Positions 1 to 9,297 of a stretch of 64,000 nucleotides of DNA are shown piece after piece. Within the stretch, counting starts at the first letter, position 1, and the number at the start of each line of letters is the position of its first letter. Location: positions 310,001 to 374,000 of the forward strand of contig NZ_JACJSA010000002.1 of assembly GCF_014697545.1 (NCBI RefSeq), given 5' to 3'. Both the position numbers and the translations under genes were made by a program. This stretch comes from Oscillatoria sp. FACHB-1407. GTDB lineage: Bacteria; Cyanobacteriota; Cyanobacteriia; Elainellales; Elainellaceae. Below the pieces are notes generated by a model that worked only from the letters and a program-made list of their open reading frames with translations, searched no databases and had not been told where the DNA came from.

Positions 1-1009
1 ATTCCTAAGCTTTCTGACCAAGCTGTAAATTAACCCGATTGGGTGAGGCACGCCTTTGTTTCAACAGCTTACTATCTCTGTCAATTGCTTCTAAAGCTTT
101 ACCTCAGGAGGCGAAGCCATGATACGGAATGACAGCGATCGCTACACAGTAAATATCACTGCTGCCAACACTGTCAAGGCTTCTGTGCCCGTGCAAATGG
201 TTCGCATTATGGCGCAACTATGGCAATGGATGCCACTACCACCTCCTATTATTTCAAGCTTTCAAATTCATCAACAGCATTTCTATCAGCGACAGTTCCC
301 TCAGCAGTATGTCTGGCGACGACAAGTAGTTTGGAATGCGATTCATCTACTCTTGAGTCCTCCTGCTGTAGAGACTCCCCCAGTAGTCGTCAACCATTCA
401 GTTGTAATGGCATAAGGCTATTCACAGTTACAGGATTTTGTATATCAGCTTGTTCAGTCGCTATTTTGCCTGAATTCAGGTCAAAAGGCGACAGGTCAAC
501 TCTCCTGAGCTAGGAGATCGCATTGCATTCTTGTACCAGCGATCGCTTGCTTTGCGCGAGAGCCAATGGCGTTCCAATGACTTGCTGTTAACGATCAGTG
601 AGGTTTGCTGCTCTAGAGAAATGTTTGTATAGCAACTGAAAGGTTTATTACATCTCTAATGTTGACCGTGGTGTATAACCTGCCTTTCAGCCTTAGCACT
701 CAGTTCTCAGCACTCAGCATTTTGCTGTAGCAGTAACCCAACATTTAGCGATAGTGAGCAAAGTAACACCCACGATCAGTAATCTGACTCTAAATCAGAA
801 CTGTTCTATGTGTTAGCAAATTATGCGATCGCTACTGTTTTAACAACGCTGAAACACATCCTGATCTGTGGGGTAACGCAATCAACAGTAGATTTGTCGT
901 TGCGATTGTGTGACTTAAAAGTCCGGTACACACATCTTTTTAAGTATTTGGTTTGAGTCTATTAAAGACTCACTATTGACAACCTCCCATCAGAATTTAA
1001 GGATTCATC
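1..1009. other. Gene-poor leader region
   Basis: No convincing long gene is seen here. The first 30 bases resemble one end of the dispersed repeat found at 9021, 13494 and 28502 (an AGCTTTCTGACCAA end). A TATAGCAAC repeat end occurs near 648. HIP1 or HIP1-like sites are present. The only coding candidate is the small frame at 119-415. The last 100 bases hold the leader of the gene at 1010. Confidence 0.5.
119..415 (+). CDS. Possible small protein, unrecognised (98 aa)
   Basis: This is an unrecognised open frame. What favours it is a perfect AGGAGG ribosome-binding sequence seven bases before the ATG. The product is rich in Gln, Pro, Val and His, with no signal peptide or membrane segment that I can see, and it matches no family I know. 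A second frame overlaps most of it (220-513), and the region is otherwise repeat-like, so it could be a chance frame. It has no operon partner; the next gene starts 600 bases away. Confidence 0.3.
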   Translation: MIRNDSDRYTVNITAANTVKASVPVQMVRIMAQLWQWMPLPPPIISSFQIHQQHFYQRQFPQQYVWRRQVVWNAIHLLLSPPAVETPPVVVNHSVVMA

Positions 1010-1351
1010 ATGAATACGAGAGCAGAAGCAAGAGCAAAATGGATGCTGTACAAAGAGTTGGAATTGATTCCTGATAGCTGGGAAGAACCCAAGTGGAAAC
1101 GGCTTCATCTCAGCAGTTGGTTGAGCAGAGCCTGGAGTGTGATTGTCGATGTAGTATCAGGACATTCTGAACCCAGAATCTGGTCATCCACTGACAAAAC
1201 AGGAATGATATGGTGGCATACCTATGATCCGATCAGCAATGAATCGGGTTGTTTTTCCTCAGAGTCAGAAGTCAGGGCATGGTTAGAGAGACGTTACTAT
1301 CATCACAATGCAGCGTCACCGTTTAAGGGTGGAGTAAGTGACCTTTGGTGA
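1010..1351 (+). CDS. Small YDP/WLE-motif protein (113 aa)
   Basis: The function is unknown. The C-terminal half carries the pattern P-x-I-W ... W-W-x-x-Y-D-P-I-S ... S-E-x-E-V-x-x-W-L-E-R-R. The same pattern recurs in the minus-strand proteins at 17588-17881 and, more loosely, at 18334-18600. The N-terminal part (W-M-L-Y-K-E-L-E-L-I-P) matches W-M-V-Y-C-E-L-E-L-I-P of the 17588 protein, so these two are clear paralogues. There is no signal peptide or membrane helix, so it is probably cytosolic. An AAGGA sequence six bases before the ATG supports the start. It stands alone, with about 500 bases of non-coding DNA on its right. Confidence 0.75.
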   Translation: MNTRAEARAKWMLYKELELIPDSWEEPKWKRLHLSSWLSRAWSVIVDVVSGHSEPRIWSSTDKTGMIWWHTYDPISNESGCFSSESEVRAWLERRYYHHNAASPFKGGVSDLW

Positions 1352-1850
1352 AACTGGTAAGGGATTCCACAAAAGGTCTGGTTTCGACTCAAACCCTAAC
1401 CTCCCGTACTCCCTCCCCATGAGGGAGTACACAAGTCCTCTCAGCCCCTAAATCCCCATTCTGGGGACTTTGAGCCCTCATCAAAAAGTCTTAACTTCAC
1501 CAGAAGCATCCGTACGTGGAACCGATGCGAAGCGCGTTTTTGGGTAAACCGAAATACCTTCTGCTAGGGGATTTGGTTTCGCCAAGCTCAACCCAAGTGG
1601 GGTAAGGGAAGGAGAAACCAAACCCCAAATCATGCTCTGAAAAGATCTTTTAGATCGGCATGAAATTTTATAGTAACTATCGAGATAGTTAGGGTGGGAG
1701 AGTAGGTTTCTCCTCCAGACTGGGTTCCACTCCTATATCCAGTCCTACCTGCCCTCCAACGGCTATAGAGGAATTTAATTTTTGCTTTATCATGGAGGAT
1801 ATCTATTCATAAACGCACCTCCATAGACTAAACCCAATACTCCATCATTT
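1352..1850. other. Intergenic, repeat-like
   Basis: No gene is seen. The stretch holds cyanobacterial intergenic repeat-like text (an AACCAAACCCC-type segment around 1560-1630). It also has a small inverted repeat, ATGGAGG ... CCTCCAT, at about 1793-1825, just before the b561-type cytochrome gene. Confidence 0.45.
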
Positions 1851-2570
1851 ATGCCTGCTAAATCTTCTCCTTACCAACCGCTACTCCTGCGGATTTTGCA
1901 CGGGCTAACTGGACTGAGTGTTGTCCTGGCGATCTTGACTGCCTACTGGACGTATGACACCTATGATGGACGTTGGCTTTCAATCGGGTTGCCTGCCTTC
2001 AAGGAAATTGAAGGAATTCACGGCACGTTTGGTTTGTATGCATTGCTGATTTTTCCTGCCTTTGTAATCTATGCCCTGCGTCGGGGTCAACAGCGATTGC
2101 TACAACCCGACTCTTTGGGGAAGTTAACTCAGGTAGGTCGCCCGGTCTGGTGGTACAGCCTGCATCGATTAGCGAATACTGTTTCCATTCTGGCACTCAC
2201 CTTTGCACTGTTCTCCGGCAAGATGATGGATGAAACCTGGTTGCCACGGGGAGAGCTAAACCATGCCTGGTATTACGCTCATCTTATTTCGTGGGTTGTC
2301 ATGGTGTTTTGTATCGCTCTACACCTTTTAATGAGTGCGAAGGTGGGTGGTTCTCCACTGTTGTTGTCAATGCTGAGTTGGCGGTTTCGAGCCAAAGACA
2401 ATCCTTCACTCTGGCGATCGCACATCTCTAACTGGTGGTCTAATATCAAACCCGTTTCAATTCAACATTGGTTCTCTAAAGTCCTGAGCCTGTCCAATGG
2501 GTACAGAGTGTTAGAGGCGATCGTGTTAGGTAGCATTATCGCTGCCTGGATTATTCCGTTGTTTAAGTAA
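1851..2570 (+). CDS. Cytochrome b561-type membrane protein (239 aa)
   Basis: This is a predicted integral membrane b-type cytochrome that would carry electrons across or within the membrane. Four to five hydrophobic helices are visible, with histidines placed as heme ligands usually are: R-I-L-H-G near residue 17, G-I-H-G near 57, L-H-R-L-A near 105, H-A-W-Y-Y-A-H near 140 and A-L-H-L-L near 160. The first and last helices are typical of prokaryotic cytochrome b561 and NiFe-hydrogenase b subunits, and the length fits. No partner enzyme subunit is adjacent, so its donor and acceptor are unknown. There is no good ribosome-binding site before the ATG. It lies 280 bases before LPOR on the same strand, with a hairpin between them, so they are probably separate transcripts. 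Confidence 0.7.
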   Translation: MPAKSSPYQPLLLRILHGLTGLSVVLAILTAYWTYDTYDGRWLSIGLPAFKEIEGIHGTFGLYALLIFPAFVIYALRRGQQRLLQPDSLGKLTQVGRPVWWYSLHRLANTVSILALTFALFSGKMMDETWLPRGELNHAWYYAHLISWVVMVFCIALHLLMSAKVGGSPLLLSMLSWRFRAKDNPSLWRSHISNWWSNIKPVSIQHWFSKVLSLSNGYRVLEAIVLGSIIAAWIIPLFK

Positions 2571-2574
2571 TTTT

Positions 2575-2642
2575 ATAGCAATCCCAAATGGGTTGTAAGA
2601 GGCGAACTCTGCTTATCTTACAACTCATTTAGAACTGCTATA
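2575..2642. repeat. Inverted repeat with TATAGCA ends
   Basis: TATAGCAAT...TTGTAAG faces CTTACAA...TGCTATA over about 68 bases. The ends match those of the dispersed families at 18668, 19612 and 62836. It can fold into a hairpin after the cytochrome gene and may also act as its terminator. Confidence 0.6.
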
Positions 2643-2809
2643 GATGCTTCAATGGGCGATGAACTTAACGACTTTTTCCTTAACAGTTGTTTAGTTAACG
2701 TATTCAATTTGAGTGAATAAACCTCATTTTTCCGTTTAGAACTGTGTGGAATTGTTACAAGAATGTCAACACTTTCAAAGAAGTGAGAATGGGTGTATCA
2801 ATCCCATGA

Positions 2810-3814
<1,005 letters not shown>

Positions 3815-3834
3815 GAATGGGAATTGAATAAGGT

Positions 3835-4015
3835 GAATTTGGGATCAGGATTTTGGCGGTTGAAACCGCTGATTTTCGGTCGTATGCGAAGGCGGGCTTG
3901 GCTCCGGTAGCCGCGAATTCACTCGCCAGGGTCTTAAACCGAACTGGGCGGGTTTTGCCGTCAAATCCATTGCAGGGTGAAGACAAGCTGCTAAACCTGC
4001 CCGTACAGCTTACGA
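3835..4015. repeat. Dispersed GC-rich repeat (family D)
   Basis: This segment contains GGCGGTTGAAACCGC, then GCTCCGGTAGCCGCGAATTC, and ends in an A-ACCGAACTGGGCGGG part. An inverted relative lies at 35325-35468, with the same motif order read on the other strand. It fills most of the gap between por and the convergent membrane protein gene; nothing else coding is seen there. Confidence 0.6.
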
Positions 4016-4139
4016 ATTGACTAAATCCACGAGCCCAAGTAGATCCAGTTCATCCTTCGTAGCACTACCCGCTTAGGTAAAGTACGGGGTCAGGCGGAAC
4101 TGACCCCTATACCCCCTGCACTGAACCAACTTGCATTTT

Positions 4140-4667
4140 CTAAATGCGTCGGCGATCGCGTTCCAAGTCATAGATCACTTTTTCGACATACCAGTTTGGC
4201 GTTTCACCGGGATATTTGAGAGTGGCTAACTTAAACAACCGCTGGGCAGCTGCCTGATCGCCATTGAGAAGACGCAGCAGTTTGTGGCGCAGCGATGAGT
4301 TTGCCTGGTTAAAGTTGATTTCGTTAGGTCGTGTGGGCGATCGCCGATTTGCCCCTGTTGCTCGTCGAGTAGACCAGGGTTGTTTGCCATCCACCAGAGC
4401 GTTGACTACGAGACACAAAACAACGCACCCCCCCAGAGCCAGTGCAAGGATGACAAATCGATTCTCCGCAATCTCAGTTGCGGTGCTATTTGTGGTCAAA
4501 GCTTTAGAGTCTGGTACCTGCATTAGTGTAGACGCAGGCATTAGCGTAGACGGAACGGGCATTTCAGGCGCAGGCAGCGCAGATGAAAGCAACAGACTTC
4601 CTGCGATCGCACTAGCAAACAAAGTACCTTTTTTGACAGTTTGAGCGAACAAAGTGGAACAGGACAT
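4140..4667 (-). CDS. Cyanobacterial membrane protein, unknown (175 aa)
   Basis: The function is unknown. The order is an N-terminal hydrophobic segment like a signal peptide or anchor (about residues 14-32), a Pro/Ser/Thr-rich linker, a clear membrane helix (about 70-92), a basic linker and a conserved-looking C-terminal domain. That domain contains L-L-R-L-L-N-G-D, A-Q-R-L-F, Y-P-G-E-T-P-N-W-Y-V-E-K and D-L-E-R-D-R. I recall this C-terminal block from hypothetical proteins of many cyanobacteria. The basic stretch after the helix suggests that the C-terminal domain is cytoplasmic. The gene is convergent with por, across a repeat. Confidence 0.65.
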   Translation of the reverse strand: MSCSTLFAQTVKKGTLFASAIAGSLLLSSALPAPEMPVPSTLMPASTLMQVPDSKALTTNSTATEIAENRFVILALALGGCVVLCLVVNALVDGKQPWSTRRATGANRRSPTRPNEINFNQANSSLRHKLLRLLNGDQAAAQRLFKLATLKYPGETPNWYVEKVIYDLERDRRRI

Positions 4668-5149
4668 GTTGATTACACGCTCAATACATTAGAAGCAATA
4701 GTTTTATTGTGACCAGCCAGGATGACGTTTGTGTGACAGGCAGATTACGCCATATCAAAACCACACCCTGAGACAAGATCGAATCCGTACATTTAGATGC
4801 AGATTAAATAACTTGCAGAATCAGTGCCCTCACCCAGTTGGTTGGGTCGATACTCATCAACCCAACCAATTTGCTAATGGTCTCTACTCAGGTTCCTTAA
4901 TGTTGCAGTCCACGAATTCCATCAGCGGAGAGAGGTTGATTACCCTCCCGCTTATTACAGTGCAAGTGAGATGACAAGCAATGGCTTTAGGTTACCCACT
5001 TGGGAAAAAAAAATGACATCCCCGGTCGTGATACTGATTTAAGCAGCTTTGCAGACAACCCAAGTTCAGGAGGGATCTGGCAACGCCAACCCATACAACA
5101 TTCCGTCGAGTTTTCAATTCAAATTGGTGTGAGTTAAGGGAAGAAATCC
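4668..5149. other. Intergenic before the diheme cytochrome gene
   Basis: No reliable gene is seen between the divergent genes at 4667 and 5150. The right part (5031-5131) is a degenerate dispersed repeat. The diheme cytochrome gene has an AGGGAAG about 7-9 bases before its ATG. Confidence 0.5.
5031..5131 (+). repeat. Dispersed repeat (family C), degenerate copy
   Basis: It begins ATACTGATTTAA and ends TTCAATTCAAATTGGTGTGA, with GGAGGGATCTGGCAACGCCAAC inside broken up by mismatches. Better copies are at 35140-35241 and 35555-35660. The ends form ATACC-AATTT inverted repeats, as in a MITE. Confidence 0.6.
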
Positions 5150-7171
5150 ATGAAATTTCAACCGGGACGTTTCATCTTGGGAGTGCTGAGCTTACTCATC
5201 GTTGTTAGTTTCCTGGGATATGTACTTGAGTTTTCTCTACCGACTAGAGCACCCAAGCTGAGTAGTACCTATACTCCATCGATTCAACCAACCCCTCAAG
5301 AAATTGGTTCCTATGATGTGTTGGGTTATGTGGTGGACAAAGCCACAGCAGAACAGCTTTTACAAACACCAGAAGGGCGATCGCAACTGTCTGCTGAAAG
5401 TGGGGCGATCGAGATCACTCCAGAGTTGATTGAGTTAGGGCGGGATGCCTTTTATCGAGAAACCTTTGGCAACGAGTACTTCTTTACAGATGTGTTGGGT
5501 GCGATCGATGGACCGATTAATCTCATCAGTGTCAGTAAGGCGATCGCGGCACTCGGCGGCAAACCCACAACCAATTTGCAAATTACTCTCGACCGAGATG
5601 TCACGGTTGGGGGACGGTCGTTTGCAGCAGGAACGGTGCTCAATACCGGGTTAGATGTACCTGCGAGATCGTTGATTCCACTGGGGATGCAAGCCCACAA
5701 AAAAGGTAGCCGAGTTCGCATTGGCTTGACCTGTGCCTTGTGTCATGCGGCGATTGATCAAGCCAGCGGGCAGATTATTGAGGGAGCACCCAATGTGGAT
5801 CTCGATACCGGGTTGCTCCAGGCGTTTGCCACTAACTCCGCTGCCATGTTTCGTCAGACAGGGGTCAAGCCTCAAACCATTCCTCTGGGCGATCGCACCT
5901 ACGTCAACACCGCTGGTCAAACAGCCTATCTTCCTAATGCAGAACTGTTAGAAGATGCAGTGGATGCTCAATTTTTGGCATGGGCACCAGGAAACTTTGA
6001 CTCCAGTCCTGATAACAACAACAATCCATCACAGAATCCATCCTCTTTCACATTTGACTCCTACCCTTATGGGTGGAGTGGCTTTTCGGCGGTTGGTTGG
6101 TTCCACGGGTTGACCACTTTGAATAACAACGTCCACGCCACCAACTCAGACCCGACAACGGGTTCCTACATGAGCCAATACATCTTGGGTTTGGACAAGG
6201 AAACCTATCTGGGCGTGATTTTGCAAAAGGCTTCTAATCCCCTGTTTCGCTTGCCAGAGGGAGCTAAGCCTTCAGAGTTTTTGATGCAGCATGACCCGAC
6301 TCCAGGCAACCCAGCTATTAACGAAGTGATTAAGATGCCAGGATATCCCAAGGGTTCGCCATTTGTCTTGGATGGGCTGATGGCAAGCTCGCCCGGACTG
6401 CCTGTGGGTGCTCAGTTGAACGGCATGTCGGCATATCAAAACTCTCTAGCTCCTCCCCCCTACATCGCACAGGTCGATCAGGAAACATTGCAGCGAGGGG
6501 CGAAGGTGTTTGAGCAAGCCAACTGCGCTCAGTGCCACAGTGGACGCTACTTTACCAATCATGAGGTGATCCCGATTGATGAGATCAAATCGCAACCTTC
6601 ACGCGCCGCCGCCCTCGCCAAACTGCCCCAAATCTTTGTGCCACCAGAAACCTATCCCAGTTCAGTGTCAGTGCCATTGCCCTCCGACCCTCCGGTGGTG
6701 CCCGTGCCAATGAACATTACCTCCGCGCGATCGCTAGAGGTTGCCTTTGCTCAGAACAACTCCGGTGGCGGGTACAAAGTTCAAAACCTGATTGGGTTGT
6801 ACCTGACTGCACCTTACCTGCACGATGGTGGAGTTGCCGCCAGTGCAGATGCGTTGGAACCCCAGGAAGACGGCTACTATCGGGTCACTAACCCCAATCG
6901 CATCGGCTTAGCAGGAACCTGGATGCAACGGGTTGAAGCAGACCCAGAGGCAAGTTTGCGGGTGTTGGTCGATCGCCAGTTGCGGGAGGAGGCGATCGCC
7001 GCCAATCGAGCGAATCTTGACCTACAAATGATCCACGCAGACGGCAGTGGGCATGAATATTGGGTCGATCGAGAGACAGGGTTCACCGCTCAGGCACAGT
7101 CGGATTTAATTCAGTTTCTACTTTCAATTGATGACGACCCGATGGTTTTGCCGACTTCTGCCACCAAATGA
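5150..7171 (+). CDS. Diheme cytochrome c, RoxA-like (673 aa)
   Basis: This is a predicted exported diheme c-type cytochrome. An uncleaved or signal helix is at about residues 8-27. Two heme-binding C-x-x-C-H motifs are seen, C195-A-L-C-H199 and C459-A-Q-C-H463. The spacing, length (about 670 residues) and the R-E-T-F-G-N-E-Y-F-F-T-D segment near 100 recall the RoxA/RoxB rubber oxygenases and the related MauG/CcpA diheme proteins. I place it in that superfamily but cannot name its substrate. The 3' end overlaps the end of the convergent carotenoid cyclase gene by 61 bases. Possible roles are oxidative cleavage of an isoprenoid, or a peroxidase-like reaction in the periplasm. Confidence 0.7.
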   Translation: MKFQPGRFILGVLSLLIVVSFLGYVLEFSLPTRAPKLSSTYTPSIQPTPQEIGSYDVLGYVVDKATAEQLLQTPEGRSQLSAESGAIEITPELIELGRDAFYRETFGNEYFFTDVLGAIDGPINLISVSKAIAALGGKPTTNLQITLDRDVTVGGRSFAAGTVLNTGLDVPARSLIPLGMQAHKKGSRVRIGLTCALCHAAIDQASGQIIEGAPNVDLDTGLLQAFATNSAAMFRQTGVKPQTIPLGDRTYVNTAGQTAYLPNAELLEDAVDAQFLAWAPGNFDSSPDNNNNPSQNPSSFTFDSYPYGWSGFSAVGWFHGLTTLNNNVHATNSDPTTGSYMSQYILGLDKETYLGVILQKASNPLFRLPEGAKPSEFLMQHDPTPGNPAINEVIKMPGYPKGSPFVLDGLMASSPGLPVGAQLNGMSAYQNSLAPPPYIAQVDQETLQRGAKVFEQANCAQCHSGRYFTNHEVIPIDEIKSQPSRAAALAKLPQIFVPPETYPSSVSVPLPSDPPVVPVPMNITSARSLEVAFAQNNSGGGYKVQNLIGLYLTAPYLHDGGVAASADALEPQEDGYYRVTNPNRIGLAGTWMQRVEADPEASLRVLVDRQLREEAIAANRANLDLQMIHADGSGHEYWVDRETGFTAQAQSDLIQFLLSIDDDPMVLPTSATK

Positions 7172-7908
7172 GACACCGTGTGGGGAATTTCGAGCAACAA
7201 AAACAGGATTAATCCCTGCGTGATCAACAGGTTCGTTACCAGAAAAAATGTAGCCTCTTCGATGGGCAACCCAAACAGTTGCAGTCCTGTAGTGTAGGTT
7301 TCAGAAATGTGCCAGATGTCGTTACCGATCGCAAGTCGGTCGGCAACCCACAAATAAACTGTAGGGACGGCAGTACTGATGAACCAGATGCGGCGCATTT
7401 TCCACAAGACTCCTGCACCGATCGCCCATTGCAGCGTCAAAATTGGCACTGCCCACGCCAGAACCAAGCCCAGATAGAGCGTTGAGGGCGATCGCAACAT
7501 GACGAAACCCGCTGCACTGATGCCAATTCCTAAAACTGTGAGCAACAGCCTAAACCCTTTTGGAGCCGACATCTTAAGCGATGCAGGTTGTGCAGATTCA
7601 GGAGCACGTTTAAGTAACCAGTAGAGCCACAACCCAGTGAGCACACACTGAAGCACAAAAAATAGGTATTCCTCAACGGGCACATAGCCGATAGTGCCAA
7701 CGACGCGATCGCTCCCATAGCCCCAAATCTTACGCCAGACGAGGTAGTTGTCCCACGGAGTCGTGTAGATAAACGCCACCAGAGACAGGAGGGGAATACC
7801 GAATCGTGCTCTCCATCCACCCACGCCTGCTAGAGGACGCTGTTGTAGCCAGAGGAGCAACAAAATTGGTGGAAAGATGAAAATGAAATGAAAGGTGAAG
7901 TAACTCAT
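7111..7908 (-). CDS. Lycopene beta-cyclase, fused CrtYc-CrtYd type (265 aa)
   Basis: This is a predicted membrane enzyme that closes beta-ionone rings on lycopene. Two tandem lycopene-cyclase domains are visible: P-W-D-N-Y at residues 51-55 with P-V-E-E-Y-L-F-F at 77-84, then N-D-I-W near 196 with P-I-E-E-A-T-F-F at 215-222. Each is set among hydrophobic helices. This is the fused form of the heterodimeric CrtYc/CrtYd cyclase of actinobacteria and of the cyclase half of fungal and archaeal enzymes. It is unrelated to the CrtL and CruA cyclases usual in cyanobacteria. I chose the ATG at 7908 because M-S-Y-F-T-F-H-F aligns with family N termini; a GTG twelve codons upstream is also possible. 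It overlaps the convergent diheme cytochrome gene. Confidence 0.8.
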   Translation of the reverse strand: MSYFTFHFIFIFPPILLLLWLQQRPLAGVGGWRARFGIPLLSLVAFIYTTPWDNYLVWRKIWGYGSDRVVGTIGYVPVEEYLFFVLQCVLTGLWLYWLLKRAPESAQPASLKMSAPKGFRLLLTVLGIGISAAGFVMLRSPSTLYLGLVLAWAVPILTLQWAIGAGVLWKMRRIWFISTAVPTVYLWVADRLAIGNDIWHISETYTTGLQLFGLPIEEATFFLVTNLLITQGLILFLLLEIPHTVSHLVAEVGKTIGSSSIESRN

Positions 7909-7977
7909 GGGAGAGCAGCAGTCGTCACAACAGGAATTCGTCACTATCTCTAGAGCCTACACCAAGAGGAGCCTACT

Positions 7978-8160
7978 TTGTGAAGGGGGAGAGGGGAGGG
8001 GGTGAAGGAAAGGATGAAGGATGAGGGATGAAGGAAAGGATAAAGGATGAAGGATAAAGGATAAGAAAGGATGAAGGATGAGGGATGAAGGAAAGGATAA
8101 AGGATGAAGGAAAGGATAAAGGATGAAGGATAAGAAATGAGGGACAAGAGATCAGAAATG
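7978..8160. repeat. Heptameric short tandem repeats (STRR)
   Basis: About 180 bases of degenerate seven-base units such as AAGGATG, AAGGATA and AGGGATG lie between the cyclase start and the methylase end. The complementary units (TCATCCT, TTATCCT, TCACCCT) recur at 10179-10226. Arrays like this are typical of cyanobacterial genomes and vary in copy number. Confidence 0.85.
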
Positions 8161-8199
8161 AAGAGTTCAGCGCGAGGCTGCAAGTAGGTGAGGCTAGCG

Positions 8200-8955
8200 T
8201 TAATCTGCACTGGTTTTCAGTGGCTTGTGTGCGACGCCAATATACATCACGGATATATCGTCGTTAATATGAATTCTAAAATTACCTGTTTTTTGATAGT
8301 ACTGATAAGCCGCAATATTATCGAAAATAGTTCTTCCAAATACATTAAAGCCTTTGATCTCAATCTCACTGAATCCGATCGCTTGCATCCAATGAGTGAG
8401 TTCGTTTGGTGTAATAAATTTATTCCAATCATGAATTCCCTGAGGGATCTCACGCAATAAATCCTCCAGGAGCCAGATCATAATTAGCTTTGATTTGAAG
8501 GTACGGTTGATCGTATCGAAACAAAAAATTCCACCCGGCTTGAGAACGCGGTAGATTTCTCGCAACGTTTGCAACGCATCAGCGACATGCTCTAACACAT
8601 CAACACATACCACCACATCAAAGGAGCGATCGCCATAGGGCAATGCTTCCGCGTGACCGTGTTGATAGGCAATCGTGAGTTGATTTGCCTGAGCGTGTAC
8701 CTGAGCCGCAACGATACACGCTTTGGATTGGTCAATTCCAGAGGCGATCGCTCCTCTTCTTGCCAGAAACTCACAGGAGTAACCACCCCCACAGCCAATA
8801 TCCAAGACATTCAAGCCCTGCCACTGAGGAATGTGGCGATCGAAATAGGCAAAGCGTGGCGGATTCAGGTGATTTAACGCATAAATTTTAGCGGAGGCAT
8901 CCCACCATTGTTTTGCATTGGTGCTGTAGAAATTTAAGTCGTTGCGCGGTTTCAT
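8200..8955 (-). CDS. UbiG-like class I SAM methyltransferase (251 aa)
   Basis: The protein resembles UbiG, the O-methylase of ubiquinone synthesis. N-D-L-N-F-Y and W-W-D at the N terminus, then L-N-P-P-R and F, are UbiG hallmarks. The SAM site is V-L-D-I-G-C-G-G-G-Y at about 50-59. D-V-V-V-C-V-D-V-L-E-H and V-L-K-P-G-G follow. Cyanobacteria make plastoquinone rather than ubiquinone, so the true substrate is not known. The ATG at 8955 fits the UbiG N terminus; an upstream extension of the frame runs into the dispersed repeat at 9021 and is not used. The gene is divergent from cobA. Confidence 0.75.
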   Translation of the reverse strand: MKPRNDLNFYSTNAKQWWDASAKIYALNHLNPPRFAYFDRHIPQWQGLNVLDIGCGGGYSCEFLARRGAIASGIDQSKACIVAAQVHAQANQLTIAYQHGHAEALPYGDRSFDVVVCVDVLEHVADALQTLREIYRVLKPGGIFCFDTINRTFKSKLIMIWLLEDLLREIPQGIHDWNKFITPNELTHWMQAIGFSEIEIKGFNVFGRTIFDNIAAYQYYQKTGNFRIHINDDISVMYIGVAHKPLKTSAD

Positions 8956-9020
8956 GTTATGTCTTAGAGCGGGCAGATTGATGCAGGTTGTAAGGGGCAG
9001 ACGGGAGGGGCGATCGCTGT

Positions 9021-9126
9021 TATAACTTTGTTCAGAAAGCTTAAGGCAAAGGCAATGACTCAAACCTTGACACCGGGAAAGCTGCCTGACTCGCCTCCAC
9101 CCCAGTGGATGTGGCTATGGCTATAA
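9021..9126 (+). repeat. Dispersed repeat (family B)
   Basis: The copy starts TATAACTTTGTTCAGAAAGC and ends GGCTATGGCTATA. It shares the blocks CTTAAGGCAAAGGCAATG, CTCAAACC and GACTCGCCTCC with copies at 13494-13599 and (inverted) 28502-28610. The TATAGC-type ends and about 105-base size suggest a non-autonomous element. Confidence 0.75.
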
Positions 9127-9226
9127 CCCCAATTCAACCGCTTAAACCTTTGACCTATCAGGCTATTTGCAGGAGCTCACCCTTTTCTTGTATCCTAGAA
9201 CGCTGCACTCCATTTCGATTGCGTTA

Positions 9227-9264
9227 GGCTGTGAACAAATAGGAAGGTTACAGCCCCTATTTTT
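9227..9264 (+). terminator. Terminator-like hairpin before cobA
   Basis: GGCTGTGAAC pairs with GTTACAGCC and is followed by CCTATTTTTG. It sits about 35 bases before the cobA start. It may be a leader attenuator or may end an upstream transcript. I saw no cobalamin riboswitch pattern. Confidence 0.4.
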
Positions 9265-9297
9265 GTTGTTTGTTTTCACCGTTATTGCGTTGTCTTC

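Noticed and set aside
220-513. 97-residue frame overlapping 119-415
   Set aside because: It has no ribosome-binding site, a Ser/Cys-rich composition and no family resemblance.
4264-4644. 126-residue plus-strand frame
   Set aside because: It lies wholly opposite the better supported membrane protein gene at 4140-4667 and looks like its shadow.
4729-4974. 81-residue frame before the diheme cytochrome gene
   Set aside because: Composition and lack of any start signal suggest non-coding DNA next to a repeat.
7950-8210. 86-residue minus-strand frame rich in Pro, Ser, Phe, Tyr and Leu
   Set aside because: It is only a translation of the heptameric tandem repeats at 7978-8160.
9126-9297. Cobalamin riboswitch before cobA
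   Set aside because: Only a simple terminator-like hairpin is seen; I could not find the conserved B12-box pattern.
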